A stretch of DNA of 64,000 nucleotides. Source: SZUA-309 sp965215995. GTDB taxonomy: Bacteria > Pseudomonadota > Gammaproteobacteria > Pseudomonadales > Azotimanducaceae. Shown here one piece after another: positions 42,720 through 50,857 of the stretch. Location of the stretch: contig OZ244128.1 of the NCBI GenBank assembly GCA_965215995.1, positions 3,782,001 through 3,846,000 of the forward strand. Direction: 5' to 3'. The first letter of the stretch is position 1. The number at the start of each line of letters is the position of its first letter. The notes beneath the pieces are model-generated. The model was not told where the DNA came from and searched no databases. It was given only the letters and a program-made list of their open reading frames with translations. Both the position numbers and the translations under genes were made by a program.

Positions 42720-43961
42720 CTAGCCGCCGGTGGTGAGCACGATCTCGGTGAGCTTCTCGTGATCGCAACTGTGCCCGGCCATGTCCGTGCTGACGTTTTC
42801 GTAGTTGTTGCCTGCATCCACGTTCAGCAGCACCGCCGCACCGTTGTTCACACAGATCGCATAGTCGCCACCCGCTTTCTCCGGATTGGCTATGCCGTCC
42901 CAGACCACATCCGGCAGCCGGCCGCTTTCCGCGAACATGGCGGCGCGAAGCTGTTCCAGCTCTTCCCGGTCCGGCGCATCGCCGCCGCCGTTGAAGGTGT
43001 TGTCATAGATGTAGATGGTTTCCGGATAGGGATCGAAGTGAGGCGCTGTCTCCCGGGCGCTGTAGGAGGCGGAGAAGAAGCTGGAGATGAGCACGTTGGC
43101 CGTCCGGTTGTCGCTGATCTCGTTCTCGAAAATCTCAACCTTGTCGTTGGAGTTGATGATCACCCCGCTGCCCGCCGGAACTCCGGACACAGCGCCGCCG
43201 GGTGGCGCGAAGTTGCCGGTGTTGTTGCCGGTGACCTGGTTGTTGAATACCCGGGTGCTGTGACCTTCCTGAGGCAGGTCCGGCATGTTGAAGACCAGGA
43301 TGCCGCCGGTGTTGTTGGTGGCGACGTTGTTGTAGACATCGGCGCCGACTGTGTTCTCGATCTCGATGCCGGCGACGTTGAACTCCGCCTTCGAGTCGCG
43401 AACGACAACGTTTCGGGACTGACCGATGTAGATCCCCGCATCCGATGCGCCGATGGCAACGGAGCCTTCCACCAGGGTGTTCTCAGTCTGCACGGGATAG
43501 ATGCCGTAAGCGCCGTTGTCCGTGTGTGGTCCACGCGTCCACTCGGTACGAACCCGGCGTACGACGATATTGCTGCCTTCGTTGATCTTGAGCGCATCGC
43601 CGGGAGTATCCTCGATGGCCACGTCCTCGATGGTGAAGTCGCTGGCGTTTACCAGTAACCCTTCAGCACCGGCAATCTGTCCGGAGAAGTCCAGTATCGA
43701 TGCATCCATCCCCGCACCGCGAATGGTCACCCCGTCCGCATTGAGCGTCAGGCCCCGGGTGAACGTATGGCGACCCTCCGGTATCTCTATCACATCCCCG
43801 GGCTCTGCCGTTTCCAGGGCGAGTCGCAGGGAGTCTTCATAGGGCTCTGCCGGTGCGGGTGCGGTACTCTGCTCCGGCGTTCCGGATTGCTCCGAGCAAC
43901 CGGCGATGAGTGCAGCAGTCAGCACAACACCGGCGGCGTGACGTAGACGAGTCGAGTTCAT
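42720..43961 (-). CDS. Parallel beta-helix lipoprotein
   Basis: A 413-residue lipoprotein started at ATG 43961 (MNSTRLRHAAG) behind GAGGGGAAAC; an upstream ATG at 43991 is less likely. The lipobox is LIAGC. Residues about 60-340 show the turn pattern of right-handed parallel beta-helices (GVTIRGAGMDASILDFSGQ, NTLVEGSVAIGASDAGIY, NVVVRDSKAEFNVAGIEIEN, RVFNNQVTGNNTGNF), as in TIGR03805-like proteins and polysaccharide lyases. No catalytic residue set is recognised. It is paired with the diheme cytochrome six bases downstream, a conserved association as far as I recall. The joint function is unknown. Confidence 0.82.
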   Translation of the reverse strand: MNSTRLRHAAGVVLTAALIAGCSEQSGTPEQSTAPAPAEPYEDSLRLALETAEPGDVIEIPEGRHTFTRGLTLNADGVTIRGAGMDASILDFSGQIAGAEGLLVNASDFTIEDVAIEDTPGDALKINEGSNIVVRRVRTEWTRGPHTDNGAYGIYPVQTENTLVEGSVAIGASDAGIYIGQSRNVVVRDSKAEFNVAGIEIENTVGADVYNNVATNNTGGILVFNMPDLPQEGHSTRVFNNQVTGNNTGNFAPPGGAVSGVPAGSGVIINSNDKVEIFENEISDNRTANVLISSFFSASYSARETAPHFDPYPETIYIYDNTFNGGGDAPDREELEQLRAAMFAESGRLPDVVWDGIANPEKAGGDYAICVNNGAAVLLNVDAGNNYENVSTDMAGHSCDHEKLTEIVLTTGG

Positions 43962-44071
43962 GTTTCCCCTCCGAGTGGTCGTGAGACGCATCCGGGAGGC
44001 GGCATCTCAGCGCGAAGGCCGCAGTCTAGCGGAAGGAAGGGCGGGTGCCCATGCCTCTGCCGAACGCTATC

Positions 44072-45073
44072 TCAGAAAACGGCCCAGGTTCGGTCGATGG
44101 TCCAGTAGGCGGCCGCCACCCCCATCAGCACGGTGAACGCCTGCTGCCAGACGGGTGTCCGCAGCGCACCTGCCTTGCCGACCAGCCAGGCCGCCGCCAG
44201 CATCACGGCGATGACCAGCAGCTGACCGATCTCGATACCCACGTTGAAGAGGAACAGCGACAGGGCAAGATCGTCCCGGGGCAGACCGATGTCCGCCAGG
44301 GCGCCGGCGAAGCCGAACCCGTGCAGCAGGCCAAAGGCGAAAGCCATTAGCCAGGGCCGGATTCGCATGAGCGCAGAGCGATCATCCTCGGACAGCATCA
44401 GTTCCCGGGCCAGGAACAGGATGGAGAGCGCGATCACTGCTTCTACCGGACCCTGCGGCAGGCGGACCAGGTCCAGCACCGACAGCGCCAGAGTGATGGA
44501 GTGGGCCAGGGTAAAAGCGGTGATGGTCTTCAGCAGCATCCACTTGTCCCGGATGAAGAGCACGAGCCCGATCACGAACAGAATGTGATCGATGCCGAAC
44601 AGCAGATGCTCCACGCCGAGGAATAGATAGGCGGCGATAGGCGGTGCGGGGTCTGACAGGTCCATGAACGGCTCCGCCGGTTTCAGCATGCGATTAATCT
44701 GGTCACCATCGAGCGGCGTGATCCGGACCATCACATCAGTGAGCGTTCGTGACAGACCGTCGATGAGAATGATGCCGTGACTGAAATCGCAGCGGACGTC
44801 CCAACGTATGATGAGGGCAGCGCCCGTATGCTCGGGTAACCCGTCATTCAGCACCTCGCAGTGTTCGGGCAGAACCGGGTCCAGCGGCAGCCTGCGGTCA
44901 CCGAGCACGGGCTGCTTCCAGGTGACTCGATGCAGGCCCTCTGAGACTTCCTCGATGGCGAGATAGGCAGGGCGCACTTCGTGGGCGGCCGCCGGCGCAA
45001 TGACGGCCAGCAGTAACAAGGCAGCGAGACTGACCTCGCGTGTTCTCATGCGGCTGACTTCGCGTGTCCTCAC
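44072..45073 (-). CDS. HupE/UreJ-like membrane protein
   Basis: A 333-residue exported/membrane protein. After a signal peptide, HEVRPAYLAIEEVSEG begins the periplasmic domain of about 130 residues. About six helices follow, with GVEHLLFGIDHILFVIGL and LLHGFGFAGALADIGLP, the HupE/UreJ_2 signature. His residues in these helices suggest nickel or other metal handling, but hydrogenase and urease genes are absent. Its GTG at 45073 overlaps the PPIase stop (GTGA). A 24-base imperfect duplication provides a second start, ATG 45049, so both starts read MRTREVS. The start in use is uncertain. Confidence 0.82.
   Translation of the reverse strand: MRTREVSRMRTREVSLAALLLLAVIAPAAAHEVRPAYLAIEEVSEGLHRVTWKQPVLGDRRLPLDPVLPEHCEVLNDGLPEHTGAALIIRWDVRCDFSHGIILIDGLSRTLTDVMVRITPLDGDQINRMLKPAEPFMDLSDPAPPIAAYLFLGVEHLLFGIDHILFVIGLVLFIRDKWMLLKTITAFTLAHSITLALSVLDLVRLPQGPVEAVIALSILFLARELMLSEDDRSALMRIRPWLMAFAFGLLHGFGFAGALADIGLPRDDLALSLFLFNVGIEIGQLLVIAVMLAAAWLVGKAGALRTPVWQQAFTVLMGVAAAYWTIDRTWAVF
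45026..45073 (-). repeat. Duplicated 24-bp translation-start segment
   Basis: Positions 45073-45050 and 45049-45026 (minus strand) are tandem copies identical at 19 of 24 bases. The first copy begins GTG and overlaps the upstream gene's stop; the second begins ATG. Each encodes RTREVS, giving the HupE-like protein a repeated N-terminus. Confidence 0.7.
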
Positions 45074-45882
45074 GCGGCCGGGTCCACCAGTACGATCTCG
45101 TAGCGACTCTTCAGGCTTCTGTAGAAATCGTCGTTTGCCGTTCTCCGGCGTTCCTGCAGGAAGTCACGCTGCACTGCGTCCATGACTTCGGACATGAGTG
45201 GTTCCCGGCTGTTCTCAGCGCCGGTGAGACGAACCAGGTGCCAGCCGTAAGCAGACCGAATGGGCCCTTGCCAGCGCTTCGGTTGCGCACGATCCAGCGC
45301 CGCCAGTGCTTCGGCGAAATCCCGGCCGAACAGGTCGCCGATTTCCCGGGCGGAACGCTCGGCGTAGTTCTTCTGCAGGATGAACGGGTCACCGGCGCCT
45401 TCCGCGTCTGCCAGCGAGGCTCTGGCATCTGCCTCGGCGTTCTCACGCCGGTCGCTGGAAAAGTAGCGATGCTCGAAACTGAATCGCTCGGGGATCAGAT
45501 AGTCATCCAGGTTTGCCTGAAAGAACTCGGTAAGTGCTGCTTCGGTGGGTGGTTCCGCATTAGCCAGGTCTTCGTTCAGAAAGGTCAGCTTCTGAGCCAG
45601 CCGTCTGCGAATGATGGTGTCGTTGTCGTCCAGTCCCAGCTTGCGTGCCTCCCGGTAGAAGATCTCCTCCCGAATCCACTGCTCGAGGAGCCCGCTGGCC
45701 TCCTGCTCTGTAGGCGGACGGCCCATCTGGGCCTGCCATTGATCGAATATCCTGGCCTGCTGGCCCGGGGTGATCTCGATCAGGTAGTCGCCTTCGGTAG
45801 CGGTTGAGAAGGTGCGCTCGGCGAAGAAGATAACCAGGCCGAAGACCAGGAACAGTACGAGTGGATCTTTCAGGTATCGCAT
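45070..45882 (-). CDS. Membrane-anchored peptidyl-prolyl isomerase, parvulin/SurA-like
   Basis: A 270-residue protein with one N-terminal membrane helix (LVLFLVFGLVIFFAERTF) and a periplasmic body. Residues about 30-125 are a SurA-like helical chaperone part (PPTEQEASGLLEQWIREE, TIIRRRLAQKLTFLNEDL). The C-terminal part holds the rotamase domain with EIGDLFGRDFAEALAAL and the PIRSAYGWHLVRLTG signature. It should help fold exported proteins; the envelope genes downstream (HupE-like, beta-helix lipoprotein, cytochrome) are possible clients. It overlaps the HupE-like gene in a GTGA. Confidence 0.82.
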   Translation of the reverse strand: MRYLKDPLVLFLVFGLVIFFAERTFSTATEGDYLIEITPGQQARIFDQWQAQMGRPPTEQEASGLLEQWIREEIFYREARKLGLDDNDTIIRRRLAQKLTFLNEDLANAEPPTEAALTEFFQANLDDYLIPERFSFEHRYFSSDRRENAEADARASLADAEGAGDPFILQKNYAERSAREIGDLFGRDFAEALAALDRAQPKRWQGPIRSAYGWHLVRLTGAENSREPLMSEVMDAVQRDFLQERRRTANDDFYRSLKSRYEIVLVDPAA

Positions 45883-45910
45883 GGGTCGCGGATTCTACCC
45901 GAAAGAGATC

Positions 45911-45942
45911 GAGAAAAAGAAAGCCGCCCAAACGGGCGGCTT
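45911..45942 (-). terminator. Intrinsic terminator
   Basis: AAGCCGCCC (45921-45929) and GGGCGGCTT (45934-45942) form a nine-base, mostly GC stem with a four-base loop. Read on the minus strand it is followed by TTTCTTTTTCTC. It closes the acyl-CoA dehydrogenase operon that ends at 46037. Confidence 0.85.
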
Positions 45943-46036
45943 GAGCGAGGCGCCGCAGCGCCTGCGGATACGTTTAAGTCCGCTGCCGCTCAACAGGCAT
46001 ACGTTTAGTGCAACGCATGCAAAGGCCTGTGTGCGA

Positions 46037-47164
46037 CTAAGCCGCAAACTGGTGCAGGTGATAGTCGGCGTTGCCGAACTGAGCATCGATCACCAGCAGA
46101 CGCTTGAAGTAGTGGCCAATACGCAGCTCTTCGGTCATGCCCATGCCGCCGTGCAGCTGCACGGCATTCTCGCCGATGAAGATGCCCATCTTGCCGATCA
46201 GGTGCTTGAGTGCGTGCACACAGCGTTGCGCTTCGTCGCTGTCGCCCTGAGCGGCTTCCAGCGTGGCGCGGAACAGCAGTGACTTGCATTGCTCGTACTC
46301 CATGAACATCTCCACCATCCGGTGCTGCAGCACCTGAAAGTCGGACAGGGGATGATCGAACTGCTCGCGTTCCTGGGTGTACTCGACGGTGTCCTTGTAG
46401 AGCACTTCCATGCAGCCGACGGCTTCCGCGCAGAGCGCCAGGATGGCGTCGTTGGCGACTGCGTTGAGTATCGGGAATCCGCCATCCAGCTCACCCAGCA
46501 GCGCGTCGGCGCCGAGCCGCACGTTCTCGAAGGTCACCTCAGATGCCCGGAGGCCGTCCACGGTGGGGAAGTTCTTTCTGGTCACACCTTCAGAGTCTGC
46601 TGCGACGATGAACAGGCTGATACCGTTCTCATCGATCTGGCCGCCGCTGGTGCGGGCGGAAACGATGATGTGGCTTGCGGTTTCCGCGTTGGCCACCATG
46701 GATTTATGACCGTTGAGCACGAACCCGTCGCTTTCGGCACGCGCCGTGGTGGTGACGTCGTGCAGATCAAACCGGGCCTGCTCTTCGGCGTAGCCTAACG
46801 TCAGCTGCTTCGTGCCATCGATGACGCCGGGCACGAGCTCGGCAATCTGCGCTTCACTACCGGCACGCTTGAGCACCCCGCCGCCGAGAACGACGCTGGC
46901 AAAGAACGGCTCGAGAACCAGACCTTTGCCGATCTGCTCCATCACCACCATGGTGTCGATCTGGTTGCCGCCGAAGCCGCCCTGGGCCTCGTCAAAGGGC
47001 AGGGCAAACCAACCCAGCTCGGCCATTGTCTGCCAGTGCTTTTCGGAAAAGCCGGTTTTGCTGGCCACCAGCTTGGTACGGTTTTCCAGCTCGTAGTTGT
47101 CCTGCACGAAGCGGGCAACGCTGTCCTGGAGCAGTTGCTGCTCCTCGCTCAATTCAAAGTTCAC
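46037..47164 (-). CDS. Acyl-CoA dehydrogenase, small subunit of a heteromeric enzyme
   Basis: A 375-residue acyl-CoA dehydrogenase-like protein. The start is GTG 47164 (VNFELSEEQQLLQ) with AAGGA upstream; the frame stays open to 47206 but that overlaps the previous gene. Motif positions are degenerate: AEEQARFDLHDVTTTA replaces EPGAGSD. YTQEREQFDHPLSDFQVLQHR and LHGGMGMTEELRIGHYFKR are kept, while the C-terminus AQFGNADYHLHQF lacks the catalytic Glu. It follows the larger subunit by 19 bases. Together they resemble the alpha2beta2 FadE26/FadE27 type that acts on bulky acyl-CoA, including steroid side chains. Confidence 0.88.
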   Translation of the reverse strand: MNFELSEEQQLLQDSVARFVQDNYELENRTKLVASKTGFSEKHWQTMAELGWFALPFDEAQGGFGGNQIDTMVVMEQIGKGLVLEPFFASVVLGGGVLKRAGSEAQIAELVPGVIDGTKQLTLGYAEEQARFDLHDVTTTARAESDGFVLNGHKSMVANAETASHIIVSARTSGGQIDENGISLFIVAADSEGVTRKNFPTVDGLRASEVTFENVRLGADALLGELDGGFPILNAVANDAILALCAEAVGCMEVLYKDTVEYTQEREQFDHPLSDFQVLQHRMVEMFMEYEQCKSLLFRATLEAAQGDSDEAQRCVHALKHLIGKMGIFIGENAVQLHGGMGMTEELRIGHYFKRLLVIDAQFGNADYHLHQFAA

Positions 47165-47183
47165 GTCTGATTCATCCTTCGAG

Positions 47184-48350
47184 TTACTTGGACTTCTTGA
47201 TGCCAAGTACGTTTTTCGAGATCACATCCTTCTGCACTTCGCTGGCACCGCCGTAGATGGTATAGGCGCGGCTGGCGAGATATCCGGACATGCCGGAACG
47301 AGCGAACCCTGGACCGGCTTGCGTCGCTCCCCAGGCGGCGGAGTAGATACCGCCGGCTTCGACCGTCAGCTTCTGGATGCGCTGTTGGATCTCGGTGCCC
47401 TTCAGCTTCAGGATCGAAGACTCAGGACCGGGTGCGGCGCCTGCGGAAGCGCTGGCGAGCGAGCGAAGCTCCGTGTACTCGGCGGCCATCAGATCCACCT
47501 CGAGCTCGGCGACCTTGGCCCGGAAAGCCGGTTCGTCCATCAGCGTGCCGTTGCCGCGGGTTACGGTGCGGGCCTGGCCTTTCAGCTTCTCGAGGGCGAC
47601 CAGAGAGCGGGACAGGCCGGCGAGGCCGGTGCGCTCGTGCTGAAGGAGGCCCTTGGCGTAGGTCCAGCCCTTGCCCTCCTCACCAACCCGATTCTCGACC
47701 GGGACTTTCACATCGGTGATGAAAACCGTGTTGACGCTGTGTGCGCCACCCAGGGTGATGATGGGCTTCACTTCCACCCCATCCTGCTTCATGGGGAACA
47801 GCAGGAAAGTGATGCCTTCCTGCTTCTTGCCTGAGTCGTCGGTTCGGGTGAGGCAGAAGATCCAATCGGCGATGTGGGCTGCCGTGGTCCAGATCTTGGT
47901 ACCGTTCACGGTGTACTCGCTGCCGTCCTCGGACAACACTGCCTTGGTCTTGAGGCCGGCCAGATCCGAACCGGCCCCCGGCTCCGAGTAGCCCTGGCAC
48001 CAGTTCACCTTACGCGCCCGGATGTCCGGCAGAAAGCGATCCTGCTGCTCTTTGTTTCCGTAGGCCATGAGCACGGGCGCCAGCATGCTGATGCCGAACG
48101 GCATGTCCCAGGGCAGGGCGGCGACCGCCGTTTCCTGCTCCCAGATGTAGTGCTGGGTGGGGGTCCAGCCGGGTCCGCCGAACTCCACCGGCCACTTGGG
48201 AACGTCCCAACCGCCTTTCTCCCGGGCTTTGGCGAACCAGTCGAGGCGCCACTGGGCATAATCTTCGCCAGGCTTGTACTCGTTTTCCTTGAAAAAAGTT
48301 CTGACTTCCTCCCGGAACGCCAGGTCTTCAGCACTCAGTTCGATATCCAT
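47184..48350 (-). CDS. Acyl-CoA dehydrogenase, large subunit of a heteromeric enzyme
   Basis: A 388-residue flavoprotein with WCQGYSEPGAGSDLAGL (about residue 117), TKIWTTAAHIADWIFCLTR and a C-terminal IYGGASEVQKDVI. The usual catalytic Glu of YEGTSEIQ is Gly. Glu239 in GLLQHERTGLAGL takes the alternative catalytic position found in heteromeric enzymes. It is the first gene of the two-subunit operon and is divergent from the TetR gene across 111 AT-rich bases containing inverted repeats, so it is probably repressed by that regulator. The acyl-CoA substrate is unknown; the neighbouring isomerase and dehalogenase hint at an unusual carbon source. Confidence 0.9.
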   Translation of the reverse strand: MDIELSAEDLAFREEVRTFFKENEYKPGEDYAQWRLDWFAKAREKGGWDVPKWPVEFGGPGWTPTQHYIWEQETAVAALPWDMPFGISMLAPVLMAYGNKEQQDRFLPDIRARKVNWCQGYSEPGAGSDLAGLKTKAVLSEDGSEYTVNGTKIWTTAAHIADWIFCLTRTDDSGKKQEGITFLLFPMKQDGVEVKPIITLGGAHSVNTVFITDVKVPVENRVGEEGKGWTYAKGLLQHERTGLAGLSRSLVALEKLKGQARTVTRGNGTLMDEPAFRAKVAELEVDLMAAEYTELRSLASASAGAAPGPESSILKLKGTEIQQRIQKLTVEAGGIYSAAWGATQAGPGFARSGMSGYLASRAYTIYGGASEVQKDVISKNVLGIKKSK

Positions 48351-48413
48351 CTATTTAGTGTCGTTCCACCGCTTAGAGAAGGTGGGCAGCTTAGCAAAAC
48401 TAGAATTTTTTAC

Positions 48414-48428
48414 TAGAACATTATTCTA
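48414..48428. promoter_or_regulatory. Candidate TetR operator (TAGAA-N5-TTCTA)
   Basis: TAGAACATTATTCTA is an inverted repeat of five-base arms around five bases in the AT-rich gap between divergent acyl-CoA dehydrogenase and TetR genes. A further TAGAA copy lies 13 bases upstream (48401-48405). Its position suits control of both promoters. Confidence 0.45.
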
Positions 48429-48440
48429 TATTAGGATGAT

Positions 48441-48460
48441 GCGTCATATTGAGATGACGC
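48441..48460. promoter_or_regulatory. Perfect inverted repeat next to the TetR start codon
   Basis: GCGTCAT (48441-48447) and ATGACGC (48454-48460) are exact seven-base inverted arms six bases apart, ending one base before the ATG at 48462. It could be the operator for autoregulation or an mRNA hairpin that hides the ribosome site; no good Shine-Dalgarno sequence is otherwise seen. Confidence 0.5.
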
Positions 48461-48461
48461 C

Positions 48462-49103
48462 ATGACTCCTGCCGACCCGTCAGAACCTGATCGATCAGAC
48501 GCCCCGCCTGCCCCGGGCGGGCGGGTTGCAGCCACCCGGGCCAGAAAAGACAGCGTTCTGAAGGCCGCGCTGGCGTGCTTCTCCGAGCACGGCATAGACC
48601 ACACCACCATCCACCAGATCCAGGCCCGGGCGAAGTGCAGCATCGGCAGTCTGTACCACCACTTCGGCAGCAAGGAAGGCATTGCCGAGGAGCTGTTTCT
48701 CGAAGGTGTGCAGAAGCTCAATCGGTCAATGCTAGAGGAGATTCGATCGGCGGCGAACGCCCGGGAGAGCGTTTATGCCGTGGTGAGTGCTTATTGCGAC
48801 TGGTCTACCCGCAATCGTGACCTGGCCCGCTATCTGCACTCGAGGGACATAGATTTTTCCGAGCAGGCGAGAAAGCGGTTGCGGGAGATTCACCACAGCT
48901 ACATCACCGCGGTGTTCAGCTGGTTTGCGCCCTTCGTGGCCGAGGGTCAGATGCGTGTGTTGCCGGTGGAAACCTACGTGCCTCTCATCAGCGGGGCGAC
49001 TCAGGAATATGTCAGGCGGTGGCTGTCCGGGCACCACGACAAAGGACCCGAGGAAGTAAAGGCGTTGTTTGCCGAAGCGGCGTGGAATGCGGTAAAAAGC
49101 TGA
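48462..49103 (+). CDS. TetR-family transcriptional regulator
   Basis: A 213-residue repressor. After a Pro-rich N-terminal tail of about 25 residues, KAALACFSEHGIDHTTIHQI and AKCSIGSLYHHFGSKEGIAE (about 33-76) form the TetR helix-turn-helix with the expected YHHF. The remaining all-helical part binds an unknown ligand, plausibly an acyl-CoA given its neighbours. It diverges from the heteromeric acyl-CoA dehydrogenase and is followed by an enoyl-CoA isomerase-like gene and a dehalogenase. Two inverted repeats lie in its upstream region. It probably regulates both directions. Confidence 0.9.
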   Translation: MTPADPSEPDRSDAPPAPGGRVAATRARKDSVLKAALACFSEHGIDHTTIHQIQARAKCSIGSLYHHFGSKEGIAEELFLEGVQKLNRSMLEEIRSAANARESVYAVVSAYCDWSTRNRDLARYLHSRDIDFSEQARKRLREIHHSYITAVFSWFAPFVAEGQMRVLPVETYVPLISGATQEYVRRWLSGHHDKGPEEVKALFAEAAWNAVKS

Positions 49104-49154
49104 ACGCGATCTGCGGGGTACCGCACGGCGCCTGGCCGGCTGAAAAGGGGACAC

Positions 49155-49946
49155 ATGAGTTTCGAGACGCTTCTCTACGAGGTGAGCGACGGCGTCGCTA
49201 CCATCACCATCAACCGGCCGGAAGGGGCCAATGCCATGAACCCGCAGATGGCGCTGGAACTTGCCGAGGTGGGCATCCGTTGCGATGACAATCCGGCGGT
49301 GCGCGCGGTGGTGATCACGGGTGCGGGCCGGATGTTCTGTGCCGGTGGAGACCTTGGCGTCTTCGTCAAAAAAACTGGCATGGCCCGAAAGAGCCTGCTG
49401 AAAAAGATGGCCGGCGATCTGCATATGGGATTGTCCCGGCTGGCGCGTGGCAATGCGCCGGTGATCGCCGCCGTGAACGGCACCGCTGCCGGTGCGGGCA
49501 TGTCTCTGGTGATGGCCTGTGATCTGGTCGTGGCCGCGGAATCTGCCGTGTTCACCATGGCCTATACCCGAGCCGGCCTGGCACCTGACGGCAGCTCCAC
49601 CTTCTACATGCCGCGAAAGATAGGCGACCGGCGGACCCGGGAGCTGATGCTGACCAATCGGGTTCTGAAGGCTTCAGAAGCCGAGGGTTGGGGCATCGTC
49701 AATGAGGTGGTGCCGGATGGCGAAGCGCTGGCACGTGCACAGTCCATGGCTCGGGAGCTGTCGGTGGGGCCGACCCTCGCCTTCGGAGCGGTGAAGACGC
49801 TGCTGAACGGCACCTTCGATCAGACTCTGGAATCACAGATGGAGCTGGAGGCCAGAGCGATCGCCGAGCTCTCGGTCTCTGCTGATGGTGATGAGGGTAT
49901 CTCTGCATTCGTCGAGAAGCGACAGCCGCAATTCAAGGGAGAATGA
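49155..49946 (+). CDS. Crotonase-family protein, enoyl-CoA isomerase-like
   Basis: A 263-residue crotonase-fold protein. GAGRMFCAGGDLGVF and NGTAAGAGMSLVMACDLVVA provide the CoA/oxyanion hole. The two Glu residues of classic enoyl-CoA hydratases are not kept: the first position is Ser in AGAGMSLVM, and the second region reads RAGLAPDGSSTFYMPR. The Asp there is the residue used by PaaG/enoyl-CoA isomerases. Isomerisation of a double bond is therefore more likely than hydration. The start follows GGGG. Its stop overlaps the dehalogenase start (ATGA), so the two are coupled. Confidence 0.85.
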   Translation: MSFETLLYEVSDGVATITINRPEGANAMNPQMALELAEVGIRCDDNPAVRAVVITGAGRMFCAGGDLGVFVKKTGMARKSLLKKMAGDLHMGLSRLARGNAPVIAAVNGTAAGAGMSLVMACDLVVAAESAVFTMAYTRAGLAPDGSSTFYMPRKIGDRRTRELMLTNRVLKASEAEGWGIVNEVVPDGEALARAQSMARELSVGPTLAFGAVKTLLNGTFDQTLESQMELEARAIAELSVSADGDEGISAFVEKRQPQFKGE

Positions 49947-50836
49947 ATGTGAGCACAGGCATCAGCGCGGAAGAACATCCGAAGAAAACCATCGAGGTCC
50001 TCGGTAAAACCATGGCCTATGTGGAAATGGGCGAAGGTGATCCCATTGTCTTCCAGCATGGCAACCCCACCTCATCCTATCTCTGGCGGAACGTCATGCC
50101 GCACCTGGCCGATCAGGGGCGTTGCATCGCCCTCGACCTGATCGGCATGGGAGACTCGGAGAAGCTCGATGGCTCAGGTCCGGACAGATACACGTTCACC
50201 GAGCACCGGGAGTACTTTGATGCTGCACTCTCGGCACTTGGCGTGGCGGAGAACGTAATCCTGGTCATTCACGATTGGGGATCGGCCCTCGGCTTTGACT
50301 GGGCCAATCGACACCGGGAGCAGGTGAGGGGCATCTGCTACATGGAAGCCATCGTCCGGCCCATGGATTGGGAAGAGTGGCCCGAGGCAGCCGCCGGAAT
50401 TTTCAAGGGTTTCCGTTCCGATGCGGGCGAGGAGATGATCCTCGAGAAGAATCTGTTCGTGGAAGCCGTGTTGCCGGGATCTGTGCTTCGCGACCTGACG
50501 GAAGAAGAGATGAGCGTCTACCGGCGGCCGTTTCTGAATCCGGGTGAAGATCGTCGGCCGACGCTGACCTGGCCACGACAGATCCCGTTGTCCGGGCAGC
50601 CATCGGAGGTGGTGAAGATCGTCCAGGACTACTCCGTATGGCTTGCCGGGTCCGATCTGCCTAAGCTCTTCGTCAATGCCGAGCCGGGCGCCATCCTGAT
50701 CAACGACCAGCGTGAGTTCTGCCGCAGCTGGCCGAACCAGAAGGAGGTTACGGTGCCGGGTAATCACTTCCTGCAGGAAGACTCGCCACACGAGATTGGC
50801 CAGGCGATCGCCGAGTGGCGGACGGAAATCGCCTGA
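49943..50836 (+). CDS. Haloalkane dehalogenase, HLD-II (LinB/DhaA-like)
   Basis: Hydrolytic removal of halide from haloalkanes, giving alcohol, halide and proton. All five expected residues are visible in this 297-residue alpha/beta hydrolase. Nucleophile Asp111 and halide-binding Trp112 lie in VIHDWGSALGFDW, halide-binding Asn41 in QHGNPTSSYLWRN, catalytic acid Glu135 in YMEAIVRP and His275 in VPGNHFLQEDSP. Placement of the acid after strand 6 (Glu135) defines the HLD-II group. It is translated from an ATG overlapping the isomerase stop. It shares an operon and a TetR regulator with acyl-CoA enzymes, so the released alcohol may enter beta-oxidation. The native halogenated substrate is unknown. 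Confidence 0.9.
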   Translation: MNVSTGISAEEHPKKTIEVLGKTMAYVEMGEGDPIVFQHGNPTSSYLWRNVMPHLADQGRCIALDLIGMGDSEKLDGSGPDRYTFTEHREYFDAALSALGVAENVILVIHDWGSALGFDWANRHREQVRGICYMEAIVRPMDWEEWPEAAAGIFKGFRSDAGEEMILEKNLFVEAVLPGSVLRDLTEEEMSVYRRPFLNPGEDRRPTLTWPRQIPLSGQPSEVVKIVQDYSVWLAGSDLPKLFVNAEPGAILINDQREFCRSWPNQKEVTVPGNHFLQEDSPHEIGQAIAEWRTEIA

Positions 50837-50857
50837 CTCAGTCGAGTTGGCTGAAGC

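Noticed and set aside
42531..43658. A 375-codon plus-strand open frame
   Set aside because: It is antisense to the beta-helix and cytochrome lipoproteins, which have lipoboxes and haem motifs.
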